Positions 22,352-30,765 of a DNA stretch of 41,206 nt are shown here, piece after piece; the first letter of the stretch is position 1, and each line of letters begins with the position of its first letter. The DNA is from Desulfofustis sp. (GTDB lineage Bacteria > Desulfobacterota > Desulfobulbia > Desulfobulbales > Desulfocapsaceae). Position numbers and translations under genes: made by a program. The notes below the pieces were generated by a model, which was not told the origin of the DNA, searched no databases, and saw only the letters and a list, made by a program, of their open reading frames with translations. The DNA is taken from positions 1 to 41,206 of the forward strand of contig JABDQA010000124.1 of the NCBI GenBank assembly GCA_013042475.1, written 5' to 3'.

Positions 22352-23724
22352 GACTGCGGTCTCACCCACTTGCCATGGCCACTGCGGCCGACGGTTTTGC
22401 CTTGCTCGTGCACTTTGGTGCCCCTTACCCAGGTCGATTGGATAGTGCCGCAGAGTTTCATGCCGTCAAAGATGCGCATCGTTTCACCAGCTTTCGAATA
22501 GCTGCTGCCCTTATCGAAAACAAACTCGCCGTTCATATCTATCAAGACAAAATCGGCATCATAGCCGGGGCTTAGGCGACCCTTTTCTTTGAGCATGAAA
22601 ACTTCAGCCGGCTTTTCGCTGAGCATGGTGGCCGCCCTGCCATAGCTGATGACCCCTCGGTTTATAGCATCGATCATCAGGGGCATAAACATGTCGAAGC
22701 TGGCGATTCCTGAATTGGCGGTGAATATGCCCCCGTCCTTAGATTCAGGACGCCACGGCGAATGGTCGGTGGCAATGTAGTCAATGGTTCCATCACTGAT
22801 ATATTCCCAAAGTTGCTGACGGTTCTCTTCTGATCGCAGCGGAGGATTGTTCTTGGCGTAAGGACCAAATTTGGTCAGGTATTTATCGGAGAGGAAAATA
22901 TAAGTGGGGCAGGTTTCGGCGACAACATCCACCCCCCGGGCCTTGGCCTCTTTAACCAGCTGCACCGCCCCGGCGCTCGACATGTGACAGATCACCATGG
23001 AGGCGTCAACGGCCGCCCCTATGGACAGCGATAGCGCCACCGAACTATCCTCGCATACGGCCGGCCGGCTCTCTGTGTGGACAAGGCCGTCTGTCCTGCC
23101 GCTCGCCGCCATTTTGTTGGTGAACATCACTATGAGTTCGTTGGTCTCACAATGCAGACAATGGCGGCGACCCGTTTGGGCGACAGCCTTCATTGCTTCA
23201 TACTGACTGCTCGAATCTGGGCAGATGATACCGGTAAACTCCTTTTCCCGCCCAGGCTCGGCTGGATGGAGATAGGTTTTAAAGGCGACGGCACCTGCTT
23301 CGGCAAGTTGCTGAATATCATCAATATTTTCATAACCGGCCGTACCGTACAAAGCAAAATCGATGAGTGCTCGGGGCTGCACCGCTGCAGCTCGCTGCCG
23401 GAGAATTTCAGCGGTATGCACAGGAGGTATGGAGATCGGCATTTCACAGGCGGTGGTTATGCCGCCGGCCGCGGCCGCCTGGGTACCGGTCCAGAAGTCC
23501 TCTCTTTCCATCCTGCCTGGATCGCGCATATGGCAATGGCCGTCAATAATACCGGGAAATACATGCAATCCGGCTGCATCAACCACGTTATTGGCAACTA
23601 CATCCTGACCAGGCGTCAACAATGCTGCCACCTTGCCATCTTGAATGGTTAGGTCCATCAACGTTTCTCCCGCGCCGGAGACATGAGTACCGTTTTTTAT
23701 CAATAAGTCGTAAGTCATTATCAA
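22348..23724 (-). CDS. Cyclic amidase (allantoinase/dihydropyrimidinase/hydantoinase family)
   Basis: This 458-residue enzyme is a metal-dependent amidohydrolase. Its binuclear site is visible: H63 and H65 in GIIDGHCHMRDPG, the carboxylated lysine candidate K149 in AFKTYLHP, H191 in CLHCETNE, H247 in VICHMSSAG and D320 in ATDHSPW. It opens a cyclic amide ring such as allantoin, hydantoin or dihydropyrimidine, giving an N-carbamoyl product. The CHMRDPG and DHSPW motifs lean to the allantoinase/dihydroorotase side. It starts 30 bases after the carbamoylase gene and overlaps the AroM-like gene. The exact ring substrate is unknown. Confidence 0.92.
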   Translation of the reverse strand: MIMTYDLLIKNGTHVSGAGETLMDLTIQDGKVAALLTPGQDVVANNVVDAAGLHVFPGIIDGHCHMRDPGRMEREDFWTGTQAAAAGGITTACEMPISIPPVHTAEILRQRAAAVQPRALIDFALYGTAGYENIDDIQQLAEAGAVAFKTYLHPAEPGREKEFTGIICPDSSSQYEAMKAVAQTGRRHCLHCETNELIVMFTNKMAASGRTDGLVHTESRPAVCEDSSVALSLSIGAAVDASMVICHMSSAGAVQLVKEAKARGVDVVAETCPTYIFLSDKYLTKFGPYAKNNPPLRSEENRQQLWEYISDGTIDYIATDHSPWRPESKDGGIFTANSGIASFDMFMPLMIDAINRGVISYGRAATMLSEKPAEVFMLKEKGRLSPGYDADFVLIDMNGEFVFDKGSSYSKAGETMRIFDGMKLCGTIQSTWVRGTKVHEQGKTVGRSGHGKWVRPQS

Positions 23725-23754
23725 TGCTCCTTGGTGTCCTCAATGGGGACCAAA

Positions 23755-24978
23755 TTATAATCGTTTGTCAAGCTCTATTATGCCCTGCAGCAGGGCACTG
23801 GCACCGTTCGCGCACGCCTCCCGAGTGGCAAATTCTTCTTTGGCATGGCTTATTCCATCTTTATTGGGGACAAAGAGCATCCCGACAGGACATATGGTTG
23901 CCATCAGATTGGCATCATGGCCTGCGCCGCTGGCCATTACCGAGTATTCCAGTTGCGCCAGACGGCAGCCATGTTCAAGAGCTCTGACTATCAGAGTATC
24001 CGAGACAATGGGGGGTTTATGAGAGTATTTGTCATATGTGGCGCCTTGTTCACGAGCGATGGTTTTGAGTGCGTCTTCGGCCTCATCAATCACTGCATCA
24101 TCCAGCCCACGCATTTCAAATGTGATCTCGACGCTTCCAGGGATAACATTGGCAGCTCCTGGACTTATATCGAGCGTACCTACCGTTCCCACGATACCAG
24201 ATGACTCCGCCGTTTCTTTAACCTTCAGGACAAAGCCGGCAGCCTTTATCAGCGCATCATCCCTTTTGTTCATCGGCGTGGTTCCTGCATGGTTCGCGCG
24301 CCCGGGAAAAACTAAACGGTAACGCCTGAAGCCGACAATGCCGCTTACCACCCCGACAGGAATAACGCTCTCATCCAAGATGCCCCCCTGCTCGATATGA
24401 AGTTCCACATAAGCCGCCACTGATCCCCTGCCCCGGGCTGCAGTGGCGAGGTCGCTTGGATTGATGCCGGCTTGTTCCAGCAGCTCTCTAAAACTTCCGC
24501 CACAGTAGACTGGCTGATCGAGCAGACCCGGATCAAAATTATCAGTCATGACGCGGCTACCAAAGGTGCCTCCAGGAGCAACCGCCTCTTCGCCGGAGAA
24601 GTTGATTACCTCGAGGGGACGTTTCAAGGCGATCCCATTGCGATACAGGGCTCTAGCGACAGCGATACCGGACAAAACTCCGAGGACGCCGTCATAGTTG
24701 CCGCCGCCTGGAACCGTGTCTGTGTGTGAACCTATCAGGATCGGAGGCAGGGACGAATCTCTGCCTTCGTATCGGCCTATTGAATTCAAGGCGGCATCAC
24801 GGGCCACCGCCATGCCCGCTTCCTTCATAAACCCTTCAACGAGTTCTCGCCCCTCGAGGTCGGCGTGGGAAAACGCTTCTCTGTAGTAGCCGCCGTCGGC
24901 AGCCTGGCCGACTCTGCCCAGCTCTGTCAGCTCTGAGATCAGGCGTTCAGCGTCAATAGTGCATCTTTGCTCGGTCAT
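23755..24978 (-). CDS. Zn-dependent M20 amidohydrolase (N-carbamoylase/allantoate amidohydrolase family)
   Basis: This 407-residue enzyme belongs to the hydantoinase/carbamoylase branch of peptidase family M20. Metal ligands are visible at H85 and D87 (ILIGSHTDTVPGGGNYDGVL, with D96 bridging), and E130-E131 in INFSGEEAVAPGGTFGSR. RANHAGTTPMNKRDDAL is the dimerisation/substrate domain motif, and GAGHDANLMA near the end supplies the last histidine. It removes a carbamoyl or ureido group from the ring-opened product of the cyclic amidase, releasing ammonia and carbon dioxide or urea and an amino acid. It lies immediately upstream of the amidase in the same operon. Confidence 0.93.
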   Translation of the reverse strand: MTEQRCTIDAERLISELTELGRVGQAADGGYYREAFSHADLEGRELVEGFMKEAGMAVARDAALNSIGRYEGRDSSLPPILIGSHTDTVPGGGNYDGVLGVLSGIAVARALYRNGIALKRPLEVINFSGEEAVAPGGTFGSRVMTDNFDPGLLDQPVYCGGSFRELLEQAGINPSDLATAARGRGSVAAYVELHIEQGGILDESVIPVGVVSGIVGFRRYRLVFPGRANHAGTTPMNKRDDALIKAAGFVLKVKETAESSGIVGTVGTLDISPGAANVIPGSVEITFEMRGLDDAVIDEAEDALKTIAREQGATYDKYSHKPPIVSDTLIVRALEHGCRLAQLEYSVMASGAGHDANLMATICPVGMLFVPNKDGISHAKEEFATREACANGASALLQGIIELDKRL

Positions 24979-25059
24979 GTTGGCTCAGGCCCGAACGGCC
25001 ATGTATGGTTGAGTTCATCAGCTTTTTAAACTTATTGAATCAGCTCCGGCGGACATCAT

Positions 25060-25126
25060 TGGTCTCACCCAAAGAATATGCCGGTGGCACAATCTTGGCA
25101 CGAATCTCAGTTCTCTGGTGAGACCA
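25060..25126. repeat. 10-base inverted repeat spanning 67 bases
   Basis: TGGTCTCACC (25060-25069) is the reverse complement of GGTGAGACCA (25117-25126), with 47 bases between. It fills the middle of the 220-base gap between the carbamoylase and PPC-domain genes, in which no coding frame was recognised. It may fold in the mRNA between the two cistrons or be the ends of a decayed small element. Confidence 0.4.
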
Positions 25127-25199
25127 GTGTCTATCTGTTCATCGTCGGCGGCCTTGAGAAGGCAGAATTCAAGAAGCCAAAAGCCGTTTTCAGACGCGG

Positions 25200-25736
25200 C
25201 TACTTGATTGATTTGTACCAGTTCTCCGGATACTCATCATCCACGTACACCCGTTCGATCGGAGACAGTGTTTCAATACCGGTGATCTCTGTAATAAAAC
25301 ACTCAAAAACCCCTTTAACGATGCTTCCCTGCTCCAGATGACCTCCAAAGGTCGGGCAGTCCCAAGCTCCTCCGGCAACAAAATGGATAGCTGGAAACGG
25401 CTCAGGCTTCCCATCTTTATCCGGCCGGGTATGGATCATACCTCCGAGTGCCAGAATCATGCTGAGGTTAGCAGTGGTGGCCACAGCCTCTTTATGCCAG
25501 TTTTCCGGATCAGTCGTATCCGGAGCCCAGACCAAGTATTTGGCCGGCTGAAGCCCGCCCATGAAAGTGGCATGGATTTTGGCAAATTCAATTTTATGAT
25601 CTATGGCAAATTTCTGAATAGCCAGAAACACATCGGCCCCTGTCGTCAGTCTGATGATAAATTCACGTCCGCGAATCGCTTCTACACTATGATATTCATC
25701 GAGTGTCTGTGCATCTCGCTCCCAAATTTCTGTCAT
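25200..25736 (-). CDS. PPC/PCC (DUF296) domain protein
   Basis: This 178-residue protein fits the plant-and-prokaryote-conserved domain: GREFIIRLTTGADVFLAIQK at the start, FAKIHATFMGGLQPAKYLVW in the middle, then HFVAGGAWDCPTFGGHLEQG and SIVKGVFECFITEITG, the usual GGHL..G.V.G..E..I block with a candidate metal-binding histidine. Such proteins form trimers and are annotated as DNA-binding, but in bacteria their role is not settled; an enzymatic role is possible. AGGAGA precedes the ATG. It sits between a broken PhzF gene and the carbamoylase gene on the same strand. Confidence 0.88.
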   Translation of the reverse strand: MTEIWERDAQTLDEYHSVEAIRGREFIIRLTTGADVFLAIQKFAIDHKIEFAKIHATFMGGLQPAKYLVWAPDTTDPENWHKEAVATTANLSMILALGGMIHTRPDKDGKPEPFPAIHFVAGGAWDCPTFGGHLEQGSIVKGVFECFITEITGIETLSPIERVYVDDEYPENWYKSIK

Positions 25737-25772
25737 GCTAGTCTCCTTTTGGTGAAATTATTTTCAATGTGC

Positions 25773-26283
25773 TCAGCCGACCCGGTAGTCGACCAAAACA
25801 TGGCCTGCCATTGTCTTTACGGCGCTTCCTGCTACTCTCACGGCTTCAATGTCAGTGTTCGAGCGTGTAAATCTACGTTCCCCGTACCTGGCCTTCCCGG
25901 CAGATGACCCTGCTCAACCTTGAAGACCGACCCGTGAAGCAGTTTATAGTTGCCTAAGTAGGCACCCATACAGCCAACAGCAGAGCCGGTAAAGGGAACT
26001 TCCATCCCGGAGTTAGGAGCAAGCAATCGACCGAACGCATTAGCGTTCTGGCTGAACCCCTCGAGGCAGAACAGATATACCGCATCTACTCCGACTCGCT
26101 CCAGCAAGGGTCGCAACAGAGATCGATTGCAGCGTAACTTTTTCAAAATAGCCATTCCTCGAACCGGCGCCATAAGAAAAGGGCCGCCAGTGCTGATTAC
26201 CTGGATCGGCACCTGGTGCAGGGATTTCCGCTAAACGGCTCCGAGGTGAACGCATCCATGTAAATGATACGGTGTTGTTCCAA
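25773..26283 (-). pseudogene. Broken PhzF-family gene (internal deletion and frameshifts)
   Basis: Three frame pieces match PhzF in order. RIIYMDAFTSEPFSGNPC is the N-terminal signature, ending at a stop. In another frame IQVISTGGPFLMAPVRGMAI, YLFCLEGFSQNANAFGRL, TGSAVGCMGAYLGNYKLLHG and GHLPGRPGTGNVDL follow. Near 25860 the frame changes again to VRVAGSAVKTMAGHVLVDY, ending at TGA 25773-25775. Most of the N-terminal domain (about 100 residues) is missing, and the usual DPATGSA motif reads VPFTGSA. PhzF proteins are epimerase/isomerase-type enzymes. This gene can no longer make a normal product. Confidence 0.8.
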
Positions 26284-26335
26284 AACAATTCCGGGCGATC
26301 TGCTTTTATAGGTGGCAAAGATTTCTGTAACCACG

Positions 26336-26719
26336 CTAGCGGTGAGCGATCACCTCAATCTCCACAAGAGCTTGGGAATCGGGCAGAGCCGCCACCTGAA
26401 CACAGCTTCTGGCCGGTAGGTCGTCTTTGAAAAAATCCCTGTAGGCGCGGTTCATTTCCTGAACCAGCCCCATGTCGGTTATAAATACAGTCGCTTTGAG
26501 AACATTTTCTGATGACAGCTCAGCAGCAGCCAGCTGTGCTTCGACGTTGGCAAGCGTCTGCCTTGTCTGCTCAAAAATATCTGCCGCTATTTGTCCAGTT
26601 GCAGGATCTCGACCTATCATACCGGACACAAATGCCAGGTCCCCGAACCCGACAACCGTGGAAAAGGGTAGGTTCTTGTTCTCCGGAACGGCAAGTATCT
26701 GTCTCTTTTTTGTTCTCAT
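26336..26719 (-). CDS. ridA: RidA family (YjgF/YER057c) imine/enamine deaminase
   Basis: This 127-residue protein matches RidA: GFGDLAFVSGMIGRDPATGQ near the N-terminus, QTRQTLANVEAQLAAAELSS, ENVLKATVFITDM, and PARSCVQVAALP with the arginine that binds the substrate carboxylate, ending VEIEVIAHR. It hydrolyses reactive imine/enamine intermediates such as 2-aminoacrylate to 2-oxo acids plus ammonia. Its ATG overlaps the stop of the upstream dehydratase gene by four bases, which makes good sense because serine/threonine dehydratases release exactly these intermediates. Confidence 0.95.
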   Translation of the reverse strand: MRTKKRQILAVPENKNLPFSTVVGFGDLAFVSGMIGRDPATGQIAADIFEQTRQTLANVEAQLAAAELSSENVLKATVFITDMGLVQEMNRAYRDFFKDDLPARSCVQVAALPDSQALVEIEVIAHR

Positions 26720-27693
26720 AGCTTTGCCCCGTTCTGCCCAATGATCGATAAAAATCGCTTCGAGTCGATATTCCGCCCGGTGACCACCAGCACTACCTTC
26801 TTATTTTGCAGATCTGCTTTCCGGGCAAGAAGAACTGCCAAGCCCACCGCAGCGCCGCCTTCGACAACCAACTGTTCCTGATGAAAAAAGGCGGTCATGG
26901 CTGCAACGATTTCATCTTCAGATGCCAGTGCAATCTCCCTGATGAGAGGGTAAGCTATTTTGAAAGGAAGAGGGCTGAAACCACCTGAAAGCCCGTCAGC
27001 CACTGAAGGTTTCAAGGCGATGCGCTCACATGGTTTACCTTCTTGCAGGGACTGATAAGCACCTGGCGAGGCCTCAGGCTCAGCTCCGATAATTGCAGTA
27101 CTGTTCTGCACGTCTTTTAGTGCTGCAGCAATACCTGAAATCAAGCCGCCTCCGCCGACAGGGACGATGACCGCATCAACGTCAGGCAAATCATCAGCTA
27201 TTTCAAGACCTATCGTTCCCTGCCCGGCTATAACCTGAGGATCGGCGTTCGAGTGCGCATAGCAAGTCCCGTTTTTGGCGCTATACGATCGGGCGATGTC
27301 GAAGGTTTCATAAAAATTTTTCCCTTCAACCACTGGTTCGACACCGTACTGGCGAATCTGGCTGATTTTAGCCGGATCAGCACCTTCCGGGAGAAAAATA
27401 TGGACGTGTTCCAACCGCATCATCCTTGCACCATATGCAAGAGCCAGGGCGTGATTGCCGCTAGATGCAGTGGCAACACCGGACTGCAGAGCTTCGTTCT
27501 GGTGATGGAGCAAGAAATTTGTTACACCACGGATTTTAAAGCATCCGCACTTCTGCCAACACTCCATTTTCAAATAGACCTGACAGCCACACAGGCGGCT
27601 CAACGGCGGGGAATGTATCAGGGGTGTTCTCAGGACGGTCGGCTTAATCCTTCTTTTGGCTTCATGAATCAGAGCTGTAGTAAAAGTTGTCAC
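26716..27693 (-). CDS. PLP-dependent threonine/serine dehydratase-like enzyme (fold type II)
   Basis: This 325-residue enzyme has the fold-type II set: the PLP lysine K53 in CFKIRGVTNF, the ASSGNHALALAYGA loop (N80) contacting the substrate, and the phosphate-binding tetraglycine loop VPVGGGGLISGIAAAL (about residues 180-183). A C-terminal ACT regulatory domain is absent, so it is the short catabolic type, like biodegradative dehydratases and the ectoine-utilisation EutB proteins. It eliminates water and ammonia from a beta-hydroxy amino acid to give a 2-oxo acid. The substrate may be threonine, serine or a related hydroxyamino acid. It is translationally coupled to ridA and follows the ABC importer genes by 113 bases. 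Confidence 0.92.
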   Translation of the reverse strand: MTTFTTALIHEAKRRIKPTVLRTPLIHSPPLSRLCGCQVYLKMECWQKCGCFKIRGVTNFLLHHQNEALQSGVATASSGNHALALAYGARMMRLEHVHIFLPEGADPAKISQIRQYGVEPVVEGKNFYETFDIARSYSAKNGTCYAHSNADPQVIAGQGTIGLEIADDLPDVDAVIVPVGGGGLISGIAAALKDVQNSTAIIGAEPEASPGAYQSLQEGKPCERIALKPSVADGLSGGFSPLPFKIAYPLIREIALASEDEIVAAMTAFFHQEQLVVEGGAAVGLAVLLARKADLQNKKVVLVVTGRNIDSKRFLSIIGQNGAKL

Positions 27694-27806
27694 GAATAAG
27701 CCCTCATCTGTCAGGGGACTGGCACTGCATATTTATGAGCTGTTCTTGTTTATCGCAGCCAAAACTGTTGTCGATCGATAGGACTTGCAGAAAAAGAGCT
27801 GCTGAG

Positions 27807-28820
27807 CTATAGGCGCACCTGGCGCTGGCTGGCCTTCATCCTTTTTTCGAGGTAGCCGGAAAATCTGGTGAGCGGCACGAACATGATCAGATAAAGCGCG
27901 GTCACAAAGATGAGTGGGGATGGGTTCGCGAGCAGTGATTTCTGGGAAAGCCCGGCCTTGAGTAACTCGATTATCGATATCGACGAGGCTAGCGCAGTGT
28001 CTTTGGCGCTGGCAACGTAGTTTCCAACCAGAGGCGGAATGACTACTCGAAATGCCTGGGGCAGGATGACGTAGCGCATCGTTTGGATCGGATTCAGTCC
28101 CAGGGCGTTGGCAGCTTCGATCTGCCCCTTTTTTACGGACAGAAATCCGGCCCGGAAAATCTCGCTTACGTAGGCGGAACTATTCAGCCCAAGGGCAAGT
28201 ATTCCGGAGACAATCGCACTGAGCCGAATGCCCATGAAAGGCAGCGCGTAGTAAATCAGCATCATTAGAACGATGATCGGCATTGCTCTGAAGAAATCGA
28301 CGTAGGCAATGATAAAAAAATTCAGAACCCGGTTCTCAAAGGAGCGGAAAATGGCGAGCAGGAGTCCGATAATTGTACTCATGATCGCGGCACAGACAGC
28401 CAGCAGAAGTGTTGTCCAAAATCCTTCCACAAGAGTGGGCCAAGCCTTTTGTATCATCTCCAGGTTAAAAAAGAGAAAACCCATTTCACCCCATCTGGCT
28501 GTCGAGTAGCGGTAATAGAGCCAGGCAGCAATGATGAAAATAGTAAAAACAATCACTGTTTTCATTTTCTCCGGCTTGAGCTCATCGGTGAAAATAAGGA
28601 TTGCCCACACCAGAAGGAGCAAACAGAAGAGAATAATCCTGCCGAGATCGAGTGTTTCGGGAGAACCCTTGGCGGGCAGTAAAAAAATAGCGTAGAGCAC
28701 TAACAGCGAGAGAAAAGCGTATACGAAGCCGTTTCTGCGGATGACCGGGACGTATCCAGCCTTGGCCTTCAAATCCGCCAGACGTGCGGTTCCATTTTTG
28801 TTTGAAGCTGGATCTGCCAT
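27807..28820 (-). CDS. Amino-acid ABC transporter permease (HisM/GlnP type), long form
   Basis: This 337-residue inner-membrane protein ends in the polar amino-acid permease domain: GFWTTLLLAVCAAIMSTIIG, YVDFFRAMPIIVLMMLIYYA, and EAANALGLNPIQTMRYVILP, the EAA loop that docks on the ATPase. Usual members have about 220 residues; this one carries about 110 extra N-terminal residues with three to four added hydrophobic segments. The paralogous permease in the same operon has a similar extension, so they probably form a heterodimer. Twenty bases separate it from the ATPase gene upstream. Confidence 0.92.
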   Translation of the reverse strand: MADPASNKNGTARLADLKAKAGYVPVIRRNGFVYAFLSLLVLYAIFLLPAKGSPETLDLGRIILFCLLLLVWAILIFTDELKPEKMKTVIVFTIFIIAAWLYYRYSTARWGEMGFLFFNLEMIQKAWPTLVEGFWTTLLLAVCAAIMSTIIGLLLAIFRSFENRVLNFFIIAYVDFFRAMPIIVLMMLIYYALPFMGIRLSAIVSGILALGLNSSAYVSEIFRAGFLSVKKGQIEAANALGLNPIQTMRYVILPQAFRVVIPPLVGNYVASAKDTALASSISIIELLKAGLSQKSLLANPSPLIFVTALYLIMFVPLTRFSGYLEKRMKASQRQVRL

Positions 28821-28839
28821 TACGATCTGATGCGTGTGC

Positions 28840-29580
28840 CTAAATAATCTTGCTTAAAAATTCGAGCGTTCGTTCGTGAGTGGTCCGATTGAAGATATGA
28901 TCCGGCGTCCCATCTTCGACTACCTCGCCGTCAACGAGAAAAAGAATCCGGTCGGCAGCTTCTTTTATGAAGCCCATTTCATGGCTCACCACCATCATTG
29001 TCATACCTTCTTTGGCCATATTGCGCATCACGTCGAGCACCTCGCCGATCATCTCCGGATCAAGCGCTGAGGTCGGTTCATCAAAAAACATAATCTGGGG
29101 CTGCATCGCCAAAGCTCTCGCTATGGCAACACGCTGCTGTTGACCACCTGAAAGCTGCTCAGGGTAGGTATCTGCTTTTTCCGCCAAATCAACCTTTTCC
29201 AATAAGGCCATGCCCCTGTCGACCGCTTCCTTGTCCGATAATTTCCTGACGCTCATCGGAGCCAGCTTAATGTTCTCGATCGCAGTGAGATGCGGAAACA
29301 GGTTGAAGCTCTGAAAAACCATGCCTATTTCGGTCCGTACCCGGTTGATGTCGATATAGGGAGCCAGGATGTCGACACCCTCGATATAAATATGCCCAGA
29401 ACTCGGCTCCTCGAGGCGATTCAGGCAACGCAGAAAAGTGGACTTGCCGCTGCCTGATGGTCCCATAACCGCCACTACCTCGGATTGCTTGACGGTGGTG
29501 CTGATCCCTCTCAGGACATGCAAATCCTTGAAGTGTTTGTGAAGGTCTACAACCTCTATCATCGTTTCGGCGTCATTCAT
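28840..29580 (-). CDS. Amino-acid ABC transporter ATP-binding protein (GlnQ type)
   Basis: This 246-residue cytosolic ATPase has Walker A at about residues 40-48 (GPSGSGKST), the Q-loop MVFQSFNLFPHLT, the ABC signature LSGGQQQR at 143-150, Walker B IMFFDEPTSALD and the H-loop VVSHEMGF. The length and the FNLFPHLTAIENI segment are typical of the polar amino-acid importer subfamily. It powers uptake through the two flanking permeases. Its ATG lies two bases after the stop of the upstream permease, so translation is coupled. Confidence 0.97.
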   Translation of the reverse strand: MNDAETMIEVVDLHKHFKDLHVLRGISTTVKQSEVVAVMGPSGSGKSTFLRCLNRLEEPSSGHIYIEGVDILAPYIDINRVRTEIGMVFQSFNLFPHLTAIENIKLAPMSVRKLSDKEAVDRGMALLEKVDLAEKADTYPEQLSGGQQQRVAIARALAMQPQIMFFDEPTSALDPEMIGEVLDVMRNMAKEGMTMMVVSHEMGFIKEAADRILFLVDGEVVEDGTPDHIFNRTTHERTLEFLSKII

Positions 29581-29582
29581 TT

Positions 29583-30575
29583 CTACCTGCTTCTTTTTTT
29601 CCCTAGCTTGTTCTCGAGGACATTGACGACCCTGACCAGAGGAATAAGAACCATGAGATAAATCAATGCGGCAGCAACCAGAGGTGTCGGATTGGTCTCA
29701 CTGGTATAAAGTTCCCGGGCCCGTTTCAGCAATTCCGGGGCAGCTACAATTGAGGCAACGGCAGTGTCCTTTAACATTGCCACAAGTATCCCGGTCAGGG
29801 GAGGGATGACAACTGGAAAAGCCTGGGGAAGAATAATTTTAGAGATTGTTTTCCAACGTGAGAGCCCGAGCGATCGCGCAGCCTCAAGTTGTCCTGTGTG
29901 AACCGATTCAATGCCTGCCCTGAAACATTCGGTTGCGTATGCACCATAGCCCAATGATAAAGCGAGAACCGTGGTGACAATCGAGCCCAGTGAAATGCCC
30001 ATGAACGGCAGAGCGAAAAAAATGAAAACCATGATGACGATCATCGGGATCGAACGGAACACATCGATATAAACTCTAAGAAAAAAGTTGAGGGTGGGGC
30101 TATGCAGGGTATGCAGAATGGCAACCAGCAGTCCAATCAGCACGCTGCCGATCCCCGATATGAAAGCCAGCAGTAGGGTCACCTCCAGGCCTTGCCAGAG
30201 GATCCACCATTTGCCTTGCAGTTTTTCCCAGTTAAAAAAGAATTCCCTAAGCCTGTGCCACTCTGCTCCAGAATAGCGGTAAAAAAGCCAGCACATTATG
30301 GCAATAAGAGCCAGAGCGACTAACATTTTCAGGCTTTCAGGTTTTTTACCGTCAGCCAGGACATTGCCGGTACAGAACAGGACGTAGAGAATAAAAAGGT
30401 TGATATTCAGATAAAACAATAGTGATGATTCTGTTTCCGCAGAGGGCAATAGAAATACGGCATAGGAGGCCAGCAAGGCGAATGAAAGCGCCACAACCGG
30501 TGGTCGTCTCAACCAAACAGACCAGCTTGGATGGGTGCGAACGAATTTGTGGGTGTTATCAGGCCTTGTTGACAT
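29583..30575 (-). CDS. Amino-acid ABC transporter permease (HisM/GlnP type), long form
   Basis: This 330-residue inner-membrane protein carries the polar amino-acid permease domain in its C-terminal two thirds: GLEVTLLLAFISGIGSVLIG, YIDVFRSIPMIVIMVFIFFA, and LEAARSLGLSRWKTISKIIL with the EAA loop. As in its paralogue at 27807, about 110 N-terminal residues add extra hydrophobic segments, both containing an FLLP segment and a later YRYSG/YRYST segment before the domain begins. It is the first permease after the binding-protein gene, from which a strong hairpin separates it. Confidence 0.92.
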   Translation of the reverse strand: MSTRPDNTHKFVRTHPSWSVWLRRPPVVALSFALLASYAVFLLPSAETESSLLFYLNINLFILYVLFCTGNVLADGKKPESLKMLVALALIAIMCWLFYRYSGAEWHRLREFFFNWEKLQGKWWILWQGLEVTLLLAFISGIGSVLIGLLVAILHTLHSPTLNFFLRVYIDVFRSIPMIVIMVFIFFALPFMGISLGSIVTTVLALSLGYGAYATECFRAGIESVHTGQLEAARSLGLSRWKTISKIILPQAFPVVIPPLTGILVAMLKDTAVASIVAAPELLKRARELYTSETNPTPLVAAALIYLMVLIPLVRVVNVLENKLGKKRSR

Positions 30576-30703
30576 GAAGTTTCCGGATGCCAGGGCAGAA
30601 GCTGTATATCACTGTTTTTTGGGCCAAATAGGATGTTCAGGGCCTGAATCAGAAAATATCCGGGTTGCGAGTGCGGGATTTTCGGAACTGTTTGCCACCT
30701 TGA

Positions 30704-30744
30704 CTTATAAAAATGCGGCTCCAGCTACTTTCGTAGCCGGAGCC
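30704..30744 (-). terminator. Terminator-like hairpin with a GAAA tetraloop after the binding-protein gene
   Basis: On the minus strand GGCTCCGGCTAC and GTAGCTGGAGCC form a 12-pair stem (30717-30728 with 30733-30744, one G-U pair) closed by a GAAA loop and followed by a short T-run (30707-30711). It lies about 20 bases past the binding-protein stop. Partial termination here would raise binding protein over permease. Confidence 0.75.
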
Positions 30745-30765
30745 TCAGATTATGACAATCTTTCC

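Noticed and set aside
25338-25907. 189-residue plus-strand frame across the PPC gene and PhzF remnant
   Set aside because: Antisense of a recognised domain; no ribosome binding site or protein pattern.
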